Shown: positions 32,761 through 43,395 of the stretch, in pieces | How positions within the stretch are numbered: position 1 is the stretch's first letter | How the letters are laid out: every line of letters begins with the position of its first letter | From: Xylona heveae TC161 | Lineage: Eukaryota; Ascomycota; Xylonomycetes; Xylonales; Xylonaceae | DNA length: 64,000 nucleotides | NCBI RefSeq assembly: GCF_001619985.1 | Contig: NW_017264195.1 | Coordinates: forward strand, 868,001 to 932,000 | Reading direction: 5' to 3' | Notes under the pieces: model-generated | The model's database searches: none | The model's input: the letters and a program-made list of their open reading frames with translations, nothing else | Told to the model about the DNA's origin: nothing | Translations under genes and position numbers: made by a program

Positions 32761-33707
32761 ATGATGGGCGGCACAAAGAGAGACCACGATGGGCGAAGCC
32801 GCAGTCCCCCGCCAGCCTCTCCCTTCATGCCCATCTTTGAGACTTTCCGCAATGAGCTGGACGAGCACCATGACAGACGAGAACGAATTATAAAAGCTTC
32901 GCGCGATGTTACTGCTGCAAGCAAAAAGATGTAAGCTGCATGCAATTTGCTAAATATTCTCCGTTTCCTTTTGCTTACGAGATTCCAGGATCTTTTCTCT
33001 TCAGCGGTAAGCACCTGAGGCCACGCTCCAGAACCTACTCTAGGCTCCACTACTAACGCCCAACCCTTATTAGAGTCAAGAAAGTTCGCGGTGAACTACC
33101 AGAGAGGATAAATAAGGAAGTGCAAGGGCATTTCAACACTATCGTAACCACCCTTGAATCAATTTCTGGCGACCTGCAGGGCATCAATGCATGGCGCTAT
33201 CGGCGACAGATAACGGGCGGGTTGCAGGAATTCATTGAGGCTGCGACGTTTAAGCACTACTTGGAAACGCAAACGCTGCTTACCGTCGATGCTGCGGCTG
33301 CGGCTGTGCCTGGAGGCGTCCAGCTCACAGAAGACGATTACCTTCTCGGCATTTTTGACCTGGTGGGAGAGATGATGAGGTTTGCTATTACCACAATGGC
33401 AACATCGGGAGAACTGCCTGGAAACACTGCAGACTCAGAAGATGGTCGCGAAATATCAGAAAGTAATATCCTCTCGGATCTGCGAGAGTTGCGAACACAA
33501 TTTGCTGCGCTCGACACCACTACCAGCTCAGGAAATGGACTCGGAAGAGACGTGGAGAAGAAACTCGAAGTCATGAACACTTGTGTAGAAAAGGTAGAGA
33601 ATGCCGTCTACGGATTGATCATTCGAGGAAGAGAACGACCGAAGGGTTGGATGCCAGATCTTGGAGATGACTCGGGCAGAGGGAGGGAGCCTGTTGAAAG
33701 CTACTAG
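32761..33707 (+). CDS. Translin-associated factor X (TRAX) homologue
   Basis: Subunit of the TRAX-translin ribonuclease (C3PO), 273 residues; exons 32761-32930, 32989-33006 (18 nt only) and 33074-33707. Family features: FRNELDEHHDRRERIIKASRD, then IFSLQR built from the microexon, LTEDDYLLGIFDLVGEMMRFA (the TRAX-type helix with conserved acidic residues) and CVEKVENAVYGLIIRGRERPKG. The resemblance is closer to TRAX than to translin because of DYLLGxxDLxGExMR. In Neurospora, C3PO is known to remove 5' pre-tRNA fragments after RNase P cleavage. The start has two adjacent ATGs (32761 and 32764). Translin itself is not in the window. Confidence 0.88.
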
Positions 33708-34258
33708 CCAATTCGTGATACTATTTTCTTATTGAAAAGTCTTCCCCCTTTTTTTTTCGAATGGTTTACCCCGGCGATCAGAAACGAATAGTATCATGTA
33801 TGAAATAAATGATATCCCACATTTCACATACGAAATCATCGGATCTGCAGAGGCCCGTTGACGAGCATGGGCCTAACCCAGACAATTGGTCCTTTGCAAA
33901 TTATATTCCATTGATAACTTCGCAAATGGCAAATTGCAGAAGACAGTACAGCGCCCAACAATAGCCGCGCGAACCTGCAATGATATCGCTTTTCCAATTT
34001 TAATGACCAAGCAAACACATGAAAAGGATAAAAGAATGGGGAAAGATCAATTCCTATTCGCCGAGCAACAAAATTTCAATGCACCTCATAACCCTGAAAT
34101 AAAAAGAAAAGCAGGAGTCCGAAATCGATCCGGAAAGCAAATCGAGTCAAGACATTTGACATCAGCATTTTGAAAAAAGAGCCGCTGAAATTCGCTAGAA
34201 TTGCAAACATCGAAGAATGTTTGAAGATACTTGTAGCATCGGGGACTGGCGCATCAAA
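33708..34258. other. Convergent 3' region
   Basis: 551 bp between TRAX and the sulfurtransferase. A plus-strand open stretch at 33886-34173 has no domain and is not called. Confidence 0.6.
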
Positions 34259-35407
34259 TTAAGCACTCTCCTTTTTGATAAGACCCTCTGCCTCCGTAGC
34301 TCGCTGCGCCCATTCACTTCATACGATCAATTAGCACAGTTGTTTGCTACATTTACGGCGGCAAAACTTACGTCCAACTTCCATCATAGATTTTACGTTT
34401 TGTTGAATCACCATATCCAGCTTCCTCAAGCGCAGCATCGATGATAACAGCGCTGACACCAGTGCCACAGCTGCTGATAATTGACTTTTCTGGGTCGACT
34501 CCTTTGCTCTCAAATATTTTCCTGAGTTCATCCTTCCCCAACAGCGTCTTGTTTTGAGGATCGAGTAGTTCTGGAAAAGGCAGACTGATCGACCCAGGAA
34601 TATGACCGGAAGACAGTCCTGAGAGAAGCAAAATTAGCCACCAACTCCTTCGAATGCCGGCATTTCTGTTTCTTCGCCCATACCTGGTCTTGGCTCGGGC
34701 GCAGTGCCTGCCCATCTTCCGTATGGTCTGGCGTCTAGGATCTGTATTCCCTCGCTACCCTCTTTGTTGTAATCTTGCGCAATCTCCTTGACCTGTTCGA
34801 AAGAGACGACTTTTGACGAATCAAACGCTGGGACGGGATATTCGGTTTTCTCCCATGGCTCGATTTCTCCGGAGTCTGTAGGATATCCTTGTTCCACCCA
34901 CAATTTGAAATTGTTGAGAAGATGGACGTTGGGATGAGAAAATATCTTGAGCATCCATGCTACTCTGGGACCACTGAAGATACCGTCTTCTGAGTCATAG
35001 ACAACGAGGGCATCGTCCTGGTGTAGACCTAGAGCTCCCATTGCCTCCGCAAACTGTTCCGCCGAGGGCAGCATATGCGGATAGGGCGATTTATCATCTT
35101 TGACAGCATCAAGATCAAAGAACCGAGCCCAAGGAACCCGCTTCTCCTTGAAGACCTGCAGACCGGTTCGCTTCTGAGGGTCATTGGGCATAAACCACGA
35201 GGCACATAGAGGAATCACACGCGGTGCAGTAGAGATCTTGGTCGGAGCATTCTGCGATAAAGCTTCTGAGAGCTCCTTCGGAGACACCAAGAAAGAAGAA
35301 AATGATCTCTGGCTCATTTTGATGGGAGAATGGACAGTTCTGGCGAAGAGCAATCGCGAGGACGTGGAAGTCAGCGGTGTTGCTCTACGGAGAGCCGCAA
35401 GGGCCAT
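34259..35407 (-). CDS. 3-mercaptopyruvate/thiosulfate sulfurtransferase (two-domain rhodanese)
   Basis: 342 residues; exons 35407-34684, 34618-34372, 34316-34259. Two rhodanese domains: an inactive N-terminal one (VIPLCASWFMPND, DDALVVYDSEDGIFSGPRVAWML) and a catalytic C-terminal one with the active-site loop SCGTGVSA carrying the Cys. The CG-[ST]-G-V-[ST]-A loop fits mercaptopyruvate sulfurtransferase better than thiosulfate rhodanese. The first ~35 residues (ALAALRRATPLTSTSSRLLFARTV) form a mitochondrial presequence; a second Met at residue 31 could give a cytosolic form. It also resembles yeast Tum1, which feeds sulfur to tRNA thiolation. Divergent from APC11. Confidence 0.93.
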
Positions 35408-35868
35408 TGCGACGAGATAAGAATGGAGTAAATACTACGGAGTAGATGATCAGAGTCAGGCACATACAATTGACTAGAGCAGATGATGAAATAGATGGTT
35501 TGAATTATGTGAGATTGATAGCAGCGAGGTAAGTACTACGTAAGTAGGTAGGGAGCTATGACAGCTTTCTATTGATAAGAGAGGGGAAATGGATATCCCC
35601 ACGTGCAATCACACCTATATTGTGTAGGCGGTGTGTCAATAAAGTGTCACTGCACCCTTGTGAACCTTTAAAACGTCGACACTTATCCTTATCGGGTTAA
35701 GCGCCGGATAATCATCAAAACATTGGTCTGTGCCAGCCTGATCTTTGGCCTCTGTCGTGCTCAGCCGCATCTCTCTCTCATCATTTGTCCAATATCAAGG
35801 GCCAGTATCTTCTTATCTCATTCGGTTTATCTTTATACTTTGGTCCCAGCCTCTCTACTGTCTTCACC
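35408..35868. other. Divergent promoter region
   Basis: 461 bp between the sulfurtransferase and APC11. Contains a CACGTG at 35600-35605 and ctacggagtag near 35435-35445. Confidence 0.6.
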
Positions 35869-36310
35869 ATGAAGGTGACCATCAAGCAATGGAACGCCGT
35901 GGCCGCATGGCGGTGGGACATGCCAGAGGACGACGTGTGTGGTATCTGTCGGGTACAGTTTGACGGCACGTGTCCGACCTGCAAATATCCTGGAGATGAT
36001 TGCACCCTTCGTATGCCATATCCCCGCTTTGCATGTTTGCCCCTGAGGTAGTATCAAGCTAACGAAAGGATTAGTGATTGGCAAATGTGGCCATTCTTTC
36101 CACATGGTACCTGCTTTGTCCCTGCTCAATATTGTGGATAGTTTGAAACTGACCGAGCATCAAGCATTGCCTTCTTACATGGATTCAACAAGACTCTTCA
36201 AAGGGCCTCTGCCCCATGTGCCGTCAAAGTGAGTATCCTACCAAGCATATGTGTGGGTGCTTTACCTAATATTATGTCCAGAATTCGAATGGAAGCAAAG
36301 TGGCGAGTAA
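35869..36310 (+). CDS. apc11: Anaphase-promoting complex subunit 11 (RING-H2)
   Basis: Catalytic RING subunit of the APC/C ubiquitin ligase, 88 residues, near the family norm. Exons 35869-36010, 36075-36106 (32 nt), 36165-36228, 36282-36310. Starts MKVTIKQWNAVAAWRWD; zinc ligands CGICRVQFDGTCPTC, then GKCGHSFHMHCLLTWI and GLCPMCR, ending KFEWKQSGE. The reading frame only appears after removing three short introns, so no continuous ORF shows the whole gene. Nuclear, drives mitotic exit by pairing with E2 enzymes. Confidence 0.95.
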
Positions 36311-36893
36311 AGTCTTTTCTGCATTGGTGATTTTGTTGTTTCGGGCGTACACGGGGTCACCGGTGGATACGAGTAAACGGTTAGATTTGGGAAGAAGTAT
36401 CCTAGCACAAGATTTCTGGCGTTGTTTTGCTTTTAGAGAACATACCTACGTCTTCATGTTCACATGCATTTTCAATCTTTACAGCACGATACCTTTGAAT
36501 TTCCTGAACATGTTCTTCATTTATATTCCATGGCACGGCAGAGTATTCATTATTTGTTAAATTTATTCAAGAGAACACAGAAATCTACAGCTTAATTCTC
36601 TACCATATTTCCATTTTGCCTCCTGTCTTTGCCTCTCTCTACTTCGCCAGCCCCAATACTCTGGAACGGCCAGTCACGTGGTGATAGGCGATAAGCCCAA
36701 CTCCACGCGCTTTGACCTCCCCAAACTCCGGCACCTCCGTCCCATACAGCTCAGCTTCACCCCATTGAACAATCCAGGCACCCTCCCTTAGATAAACCAC
36801 GTTTGATATCCATATCCTTCTATATTAATATATACCCCAAATACAAATTACCATTTATACAATCCAAACAATTACATATATACTGCTATCCAA
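36311..36893. other. Intergenic region
   Basis: 583 bp upstream of the unknown gene at 36894. TCACGTG at 36674-36680; AT-rich leader (atattaatatatacc) at about 36823. Confidence 0.6.
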
Positions 36894-38048
36894 ATGCCAC
36901 CCGTCGATCCAAATACTTCTCAACCTCTTCCTCCACCTGCCGAAGCTATATCCTCCGCATCATCACCACTTGTCGAAAAGCCTCAAGTTCCCCAACAATC
37001 CGAACCCAGCCCTCGAAGACCATCAAACCCATCACGCCATTCAGTCGCACAGGATGAGAATCCAACTTCTTCGAATCCGAGTTTAAACCCGCCTTCTCGC
37101 TCAAAAATACACACATCTGGTACTTTCGCCCACCGCACTTCAATACTACCAGATCAACCCAGTTCGGACCATTCCAACAACCCACGTAAACGCGATGATG
37201 ACCCACATGAGCATGATCACCAGGACCAGGACCAGGACCAGGACCAGCATGATGCACCACCTTCCCACCCTTCTCTGATTCCCGACCAAGAACAAGAACC
37301 AGAACCAGAACCAGACCAAGATACCCAACCTCCAAGACCCAACTTCACTCCCGTCTTCACAGTCATAACCGACGCGCACACGGGCGAACACTACCATCCA
37401 CACGTCCACTACATATTTTCCGACGACACGAGCGATCTCATCACTGCTGCATCCCTACGGACGCTATCCTCAGCAAGCCCAATCCGGTCTCCATTAGGCG
37501 GTGCAAGTGGAGACGTGGGCGAAGCCGAGGGGGGCGCTCCAACCGATCAAACATATGACGAGGGAATAGAAGGAAATAACCCAGAGAATGTAGAAGAATC
37601 GTCTTCTGTCTCGCCATTACCGCCGCGCAATCCGGCCGTTGACGAGCGGTACATTGTACTTGACTTGAATGGGTCAGGCGATGGTGTGTCAAGCGCGCAG
37701 AGTTTATCCTCTGCATGGGCAGTCTCGAGTGCAGCGTTGACGCCGGCGCCTACGTGGGATGATCCTCCTGTGGCAGGAGGAAGTGGTGTTGGAGGCGGCA
37801 GTGCAGGGGGCGGGGCAGGCGAGCAACAAGGCGCTAGTGGGACGGGAAACAATGGCGGGTTAATGTTGAAGATTGAGGGCACGTCGGGGATCGATGACCA
37901 GTCGCTTGATCGTGGAGAGGATGAGCTACAGGATTTAGTCGGTCTGTATGAGCGACGATTAGGCGAACTGAAACGGTTAGTTGAAGCTGGTGGGCCAGGG
38001 ACAGGCTCAGGGGTAGGGACAGGGACAGCGGGACCGGAACACCGATAG
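36894..38048 (+). CDS. Low-complexity protein with a conserved-looking core, function unknown
   Basis: 384 residues in one exon. Residues 1-150 are Pro/Ser/Asp/Gln-rich with a repeated Asp-Gln run and an Glu-Pro run. The core, about residues 160-195, reads FTPVFTVITDAHTGEHYHP then HVHYIFSDDTSD and stands out from the disorder around it. Near 258, ERYIVLDLNGSG may be a second ordered patch. Gly/Ser-rich sequence follows, then a charged helix LQDLVGLYERRLGELKRLVEAG. I recognise no named domain. The order and the single core suggest a partner-binding protein; no role can be stated. Confidence 0.75.
   Translation: MPPVDPNTSQPLPPPAEAISSASSPLVEKPQVPQQSEPSPRRPSNPSRHSVAQDENPTSSNPSLNPPSRSKIHTSGTFAHRTSILPDQPSSDHSNNPRKRDDDPHEHDHQDQDQDQDQHDAPPSHPSLIPDQEQEPEPEPDQDTQPPRPNFTPVFTVITDAHTGEHYHPHVHYIFSDDTSDLITAASLRTLSSASPIRSPLGGASGDVGEAEGGAPTDQTYDEGIEGNNPENVEESSSVSPLPPRNPAVDERYIVLDLNGSGDGVSSAQSLSSAWAVSSAALTPAPTWDDPPVAGGSGVGGGSAGGGAGEQQGASGTGNNGGLMLKIEGTSGIDDQSLDRGEDELQDLVGLYERRLGELKRLVEAGGPGTGSGVGTGTAGPEHR
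37219..37250 (+). repeat. In-frame CAGGAC hexanucleotide repeat
   Basis: About five near-perfect 6-bp units coding for alternating Asp-Gln in the preceding gene; a site open to length change without frameshift. Confidence 0.7.
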
Positions 38049-38833
38049 TTGGTGCAGCTGTTGGGAAACCGTAGTGAGGATGGATAGAAGGTGTGAAGGA
38101 AAGAGGTAGGTGAAGAGGGAAGGTCACTCGTCAATTGATGTATCACGACATGTTACGTTACACTTGTGCAAAAGGGACACGGGGAGAGAGAGATTATCAC
38201 TTTGCAAAAGGTTGGTAAACACGTCGTCTTTTTGAAAATAATCTAGCATATGCCCGCGGAAACGGGTCGGAGTTAAAACTGCCATCTATCTTATGTATGT
38301 CGGGCATATTTTGTTTTAGTTTGGGCTAGAAGAGAATATCAATACCCATGACTTATCCCTCGAGTATCTTGCGCCCATGCGAAGAAACAGGAATAATAAA
38401 AGACAGCTAAAATCACAAACACGTCGGCCTTTAGAAAAAAATAATCACGCAAGTGGGCCAGCGTTCAAAACGCAGCCGCAGCCGTCTTGATCCTTGAAAA
38501 CTCCCAGGAATAACGACGCCTGATACCAAGGCCAAAAAAGATACAAAGTGAGAAGCAAACAAATTGAGGCAGTCTGGTAAGAACTCCTGACCCAATAAAA
38601 CCAGAGAGTAAAAAGATACAAACCAAAGAGTAAAAGCGATAATCAATATGTTACAGCGAAAAAGAAGTCAACGTTAGAAAGGGAGCACCCAGTTGCGGAT
38701 TTCCCAAAAGAATACAATTGATGAAACAAAACAAGGTTCTCCGCTAGGGCAACCCAAAAGAACAAGGTTGAATGCGAGGTAGGTCCAAAGGATTTGTTGG
38801 ATCCGTCAAGATGCCAAGAGGGAATGATCATCT
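38049..38833. other. Convergent 3' region
   Basis: 785 bp between the unknown gene at 36894 and kinesin-5. No gene supported. Confidence 0.6.
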
Positions 38834-41800
38834 CTAGGCGGATGAGCGTCTTCGCGTACTGGTTCGGCGTTTGGGTAGGACGGTGGCGGGTCTGCTCTCG
38901 GCGCGAGTAGATCCCTTTCTGGACTTTTGAGGCAATTTGCTCTCAAAGGCCCTCTGTCTCTTTACGCGCGGGGTATCCTCATTTTCCTGATTTTCAGTCG
39001 GCGCCTGCACTTCCGAGTCCGACACAGGGGACTTGGTTGCAGCATTACCATCGACCTCTGTCAAGCCATCTGCGGGGCTGGCCGAATTTTGGTCAACATC
39101 CATCGTTTGGAGTAGCATCACTTCGTCATCAGCATCCGTATAGATCGATGCTTTGCTCGGAGACATGTTTGTGGGATCGTCGTGTGGAGTGGTTGGGATT
39201 TGCGTTTCGTTCATTGTGGCGAGGAGGGTCTTGCGATCTTTCGTCTGCGGAAGGATACGCTGGTACTGATATTCGACCTTTTTCGGCGTTTGACCAGTAG
39301 GGCGGTATTCCTTCAAAGGCGCACCATTGATGCGGCTGCGAAGGTCGGCAAGCGGTTGACGTACTCCAGTATCCAAAGGAACAAGCGCGTTCGTGAGGTT
39401 GTTTCTCTGTACCGACATGTCTTGGTCCAGAGCTTCGACATTGTCCACGGTTCTGCCAAAGTGTTCGCAAACCCGAGAGTTGGATTCCCGAACTCTGGTG
39501 GCAACACTGTGCAGGGAACGGACGTGAGATTCGTACTGATCCTCATTTTGGGATCGTGCACGAGTGACAAATTCATCAAGTGCCTTCATTTGATTTGACA
39601 TGTCGGCCATTTGGGCATCAACAATTCTCACAGTCTCTTCGTGGACTGATTTCGTGGTGACTTGGATAGCCTCATTTTGAGCATCCATAGACTAACATTG
39701 ATGGTCAATACAAGATCAGAAAAGAGTGTGCTACCAAAATTACTCACCTGCCAGTCTTGGTTCAGCTTAGCCTCAAACAACTTGTAAGCATCAAAAGTTT
39801 CCTTGGCGCAAGCTTCACCTCTGAGAGACCACGCGTCCATGGCTTGGTTGTAGCGAGCTTCGGCGTTGCCAAATGTCAGAGTAGAGGCCGAGATATCGGT
39901 CTGAATCGAATTGATTTTAGATGCCAGTCTGGCTTCTTGAGCTTCTCCCGTAGCATTTACGAGTGCTGTTATTTGCGTGAGTAGATTCTGACGGTCAGAA
40001 GCTGATTGTTGGCGCTCTTCGACGAGCACTGCTTCCAATCTAAAATTGGCAACTTCGTTCGCATCAGCTGCTGCCTTTGCAGCTTGACTGGCCTCCCTCC
40101 TCAGATTATCGCATTCTGTCTTTTGAGCTTCGAGGTCCGTAGCGAATTTACTAAAGATGTTTCGTAGATCGGTCTCGATGGAATTATGCGAGCCACGCAT
40201 CTGCTTAAACTTAGAACAACGAACCATGAAGATGTGGGTGGATTACGTACCGTTTCCTGAAAATCTTCTAATTCCGAAATGACTCCTGCCGAGATACGGG
40301 CCGCCGCCGCCGCGAGTCCGTTGAGCCCTTGACCAACTCTTTCCTTCACTTCTTCGCGCAGGACTTTGATTTCCTCAAGAACTTCATTCATGTTTGACCT
40401 TGATTCCGATGCCTTGGCATCGTTCTCATCATGCCAATGTTCTAAGGACTCCATGGTCTCTTGAAGATACGTCTGCGTCTCATCCAGTCCACGAAGCTCT
40501 TGTCGAACAAATCCCTCCATTCTCGTCGACAATGCGGATACTCCGGCTTTTTGCCGATCCTGAAATTGTCGCAGGCGCATCTCTAGAAGATGAGTGATAT
40601 CAGTAACCTGGGCTTGAGAGGATTGCCAGTCCGCTCGGAGTAAGTTGTGTAGCTCAGACCGCCGCCGAAGTTTTGCATGGAGACCGTCGTTATCCGTGAC
40701 AGCTTGCCCAAGGGTGGTAAGCAGTTCGCTGCCAATGGCGCGTAACTGACGTTCCGTCTTCTCATGGGCTGCAGAGACTATAGTCTCATCAGTCAACTCT
40801 TGGCGGGTGTTCGCGAGGACAGTCTGCGTTTCCTCCAGAACGGTCTTCGTCTCCCCAAGAATGATTTTCACTTCTTCGTGGTTTTTCTTCAGACTAGACA
40901 TGGTATTGACAAGCGAAAACAACTCCTGAACCTTATTTCTCAGAGATGCCTCCATGGTCTCAATCTTGGCCTTTTGTTCCTCGCACAAGATCCTCCGGGA
41001 CTCGCTCTCTACCGTAAGTCCTTCATAATGTTCATTGGTGAGATATACTCCGTTCCGCTGTCTGGTTGCAATCAATTCGCTCTTGAGCTTTTCTATTTCA
41101 ACAGTGAAATCCCGAAGAAGCGTCTTCTTCGATACTAATTGATTCAACTGCGGTTTATTTCGGATATTTTTTGCACGAAAAGCATAATCTAGCGTTGAAA
41201 TGGTCTCCTCAAGGTTACTTTTTGCCGGGGAAACAGTGGCGATGATACAGGTTTTGGTATGGCCGCCGAGAGAATCTTGTAGAAGGCGAGTGAGTTTTGA
41301 TTCCCTAGCAACAATCAGCATCAGAAGGGACGAGCTCGTTTCAGAGTTAATTCACCTGTAAGGAATATGTGAGTTCTTATCGACAAGCGCATTGATGACG
41401 CGTCCCAAGGTCAATAAACTCTTGTTAATAAGACCGGCTTCGGCCGCTCTTTTGTTTTCTGCGCCGCTCCTCTGAATATTTTCGCTGCCAGCGAGATCTA
41501 CCAAATTGAGCTTGCCAGCGCTGACAAAATCATCGCCTGTCTCCGACGGCTGCTTTATGTAAACCGTGACGGTGAACACAGTATGGCTTCGAGAACTGAG
41601 ATCGTTGCACTTGGTCGCAGCGACCTGGCGCTTGTAACTACCGTTTTGTAGAAGATTGATCCCATCAGCTGCCGTTTTGATATGCGTTTCCTCCATGCCT
41701 TGGACAATGGTTGAGCTGTGCCCTTTTTTGTTGTCATCAAAAATCTTCAGCTTCGTGCTCTCATCTGCGGCAAGCAGGTCTCGCAAATCCTCATTATAGA

Positions 41801-42536
41801 GCTCGATAAATGAGCATTTAACGGAACTTTCAGTCTCCTCGCCTTCCAGCTTCGCAAAGAGTGAATGCAATACGCGGGGGATGATGCCCGCAGAGTCGGA
41901 CAGAAGGCCAAAACTGTCCGACATGTCGCCAGACATTGTGTATGTTTTTCCGGTGCCGGTTTGACCATACGCAAAAATCGTACAATTATATCCCGCCAGC
42001 ATCTGCATGATATTTAGTCATTTCTCTTCAGGGGTTGTCCAAAATCAGACTCAACTTACCTCGCTTAGGATTGGGGCAACAACGTCTTCGTAAATCATGG
42101 CTTGGTCGGCTGCAGGTGAGAATACTTTATCGAAGTTGTAGGTCTTATTGCTAAGCGCGCTTGGGCCCATGGAGAGCTCAACAAACTTCCCCTTGACGCC
42201 CTCTGTGGACAGAACCACTCCGCTGTTCTCTCTGACCTCGCGATCATTTCGACCTCTGCATCTAACAACAACATGGATGTTTGTTTCATCGCTTTCAGGC
42301 TCGTAGTCGCGCGTCTTGCGCTTCATACCACTGTGTGCAACTGCGGGGGATCGTGTGACAGGTGTGTCTGCGGGTGTGGTCGTTGCTACCGGAGAGGCTC
42401 CTCGACCATATGGGCGAGCGCCGACGGAATTCATTGTTCTTCGAGTTCTTGCGACTGAAGGTCTGGGAGGAATAGGGTTTCGAGTGTTTTGCCTTCTGGC
42501 AGGCGCCGCGGAAGGTGCGCGCGCTGCTCCAGCCAT
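38834..42536 (-). CDS. bimC: Kinesin-5 motor, BimC
   Basis: Homotetrameric plus-end motor that separates spindle poles, 1165 residues. Exons 42536-42060, 42002-41356, 41304-40251, 40209-39748, 39691-38834. The N-terminal extension is basic and Pro/Arg-rich; the motor starts near residue 85 ([12 protein letters not shown]). P-loop GQTGTGKT, switch I NDLSSRSH, switch [10 protein letters not shown], and [16 protein letters not shown] across a splice junction. A long coiled-coil stalk (about 440-1000) follows. The tail holds the BimC box [12 protein letters not shown]...LL with its Cdk1-type TP site (39212-39298). The C-terminus is basic ([11 protein letters not shown]). The acceptor of the intron before exon 4 could be 6 nt downstream (second AG), which would drop two residues. 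Confidence 0.96.
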
Positions 42537-43395
42537 CTTGATATAGGGCAGTTTGATGGCACTTTGAAATTCAGAGACTTCAATCGAGACGGATTCCGTT
42601 TGTTGTGTTGGGGGGAAAGGAGTAAGAACAGTGGTACTGCCGTAAACGGAGGAAGGTCAGGAGAAAGTATCAGTGAAAGAGTTCAGACGTAGAGGTAAGA
42701 GGACAAGGAGATCGATGATGCAACGACATGCAGGTATTGTGGGATGGCGTTGACATGGGGTCAAAGCAGCAATGACAACGCGTGTGTTGATAATTGGGTT
42801 GTTTGTGGTAAGCGTCGCTAAGCGGAAGGAGCAGAGCAGTGTAAACAAATGAAACAGCCGAGTTCTACGGAGGTAATCTATCTCCACTAGCGAGGAAGCG
42901 GCAGCCTGTACTTACGCACGGACCAGCGCCCCTTCGTTAAAGAGCCCAGCGGAGCTCGACGGAAAAGGAAACCGCGACCAGTTACCAGGCCAAGGCGGCA
43001 AATACAACAAGGGTCCCCAGAGGTACACTGCTTACTGTAGAATCTTGCACATGGGACAAGCAGAAAGAAATTGGAACGATGAGGATTAAAAGCTAATTGA
43101 ACTTGAGAAGAGCTGAGCCTAATATAATTCGATGAAATATTCGATATTAGAGAAATTTGGCTATGATGAATCAAATATGCCCAACGTAACCCGGACAATA
43201 CATTAGGTCATGATACAACTAGCACATGCCCCCGAAGCGGTCATGCTCCCCCGCAATTGTGCACGGTTGTGTCTCGCATAACTTGTGATACGGCAGAGCA
43301 TAACACCTGCATCATTGCCTCATACCCAACCTTAGCCATATCATCTGTATCGTTCCTCCCTCCTTACTCTGACGATACGCTCCTGCTTAATCTGC
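42537..43395. other. Divergent promoter region
   Basis: 859 bp between kinesin-5 and the UPF0183 gene. Open frames here have no domain. No clear motif beyond ordinary promoter composition. Confidence 0.6.

Noticed and set aside
33886-34173. Plus-strand open frame of 95 codons between TRAX and the sulfurtransferase
   Set aside because: Lies in a convergent 3' region, no domain and no conserved-looking segment.
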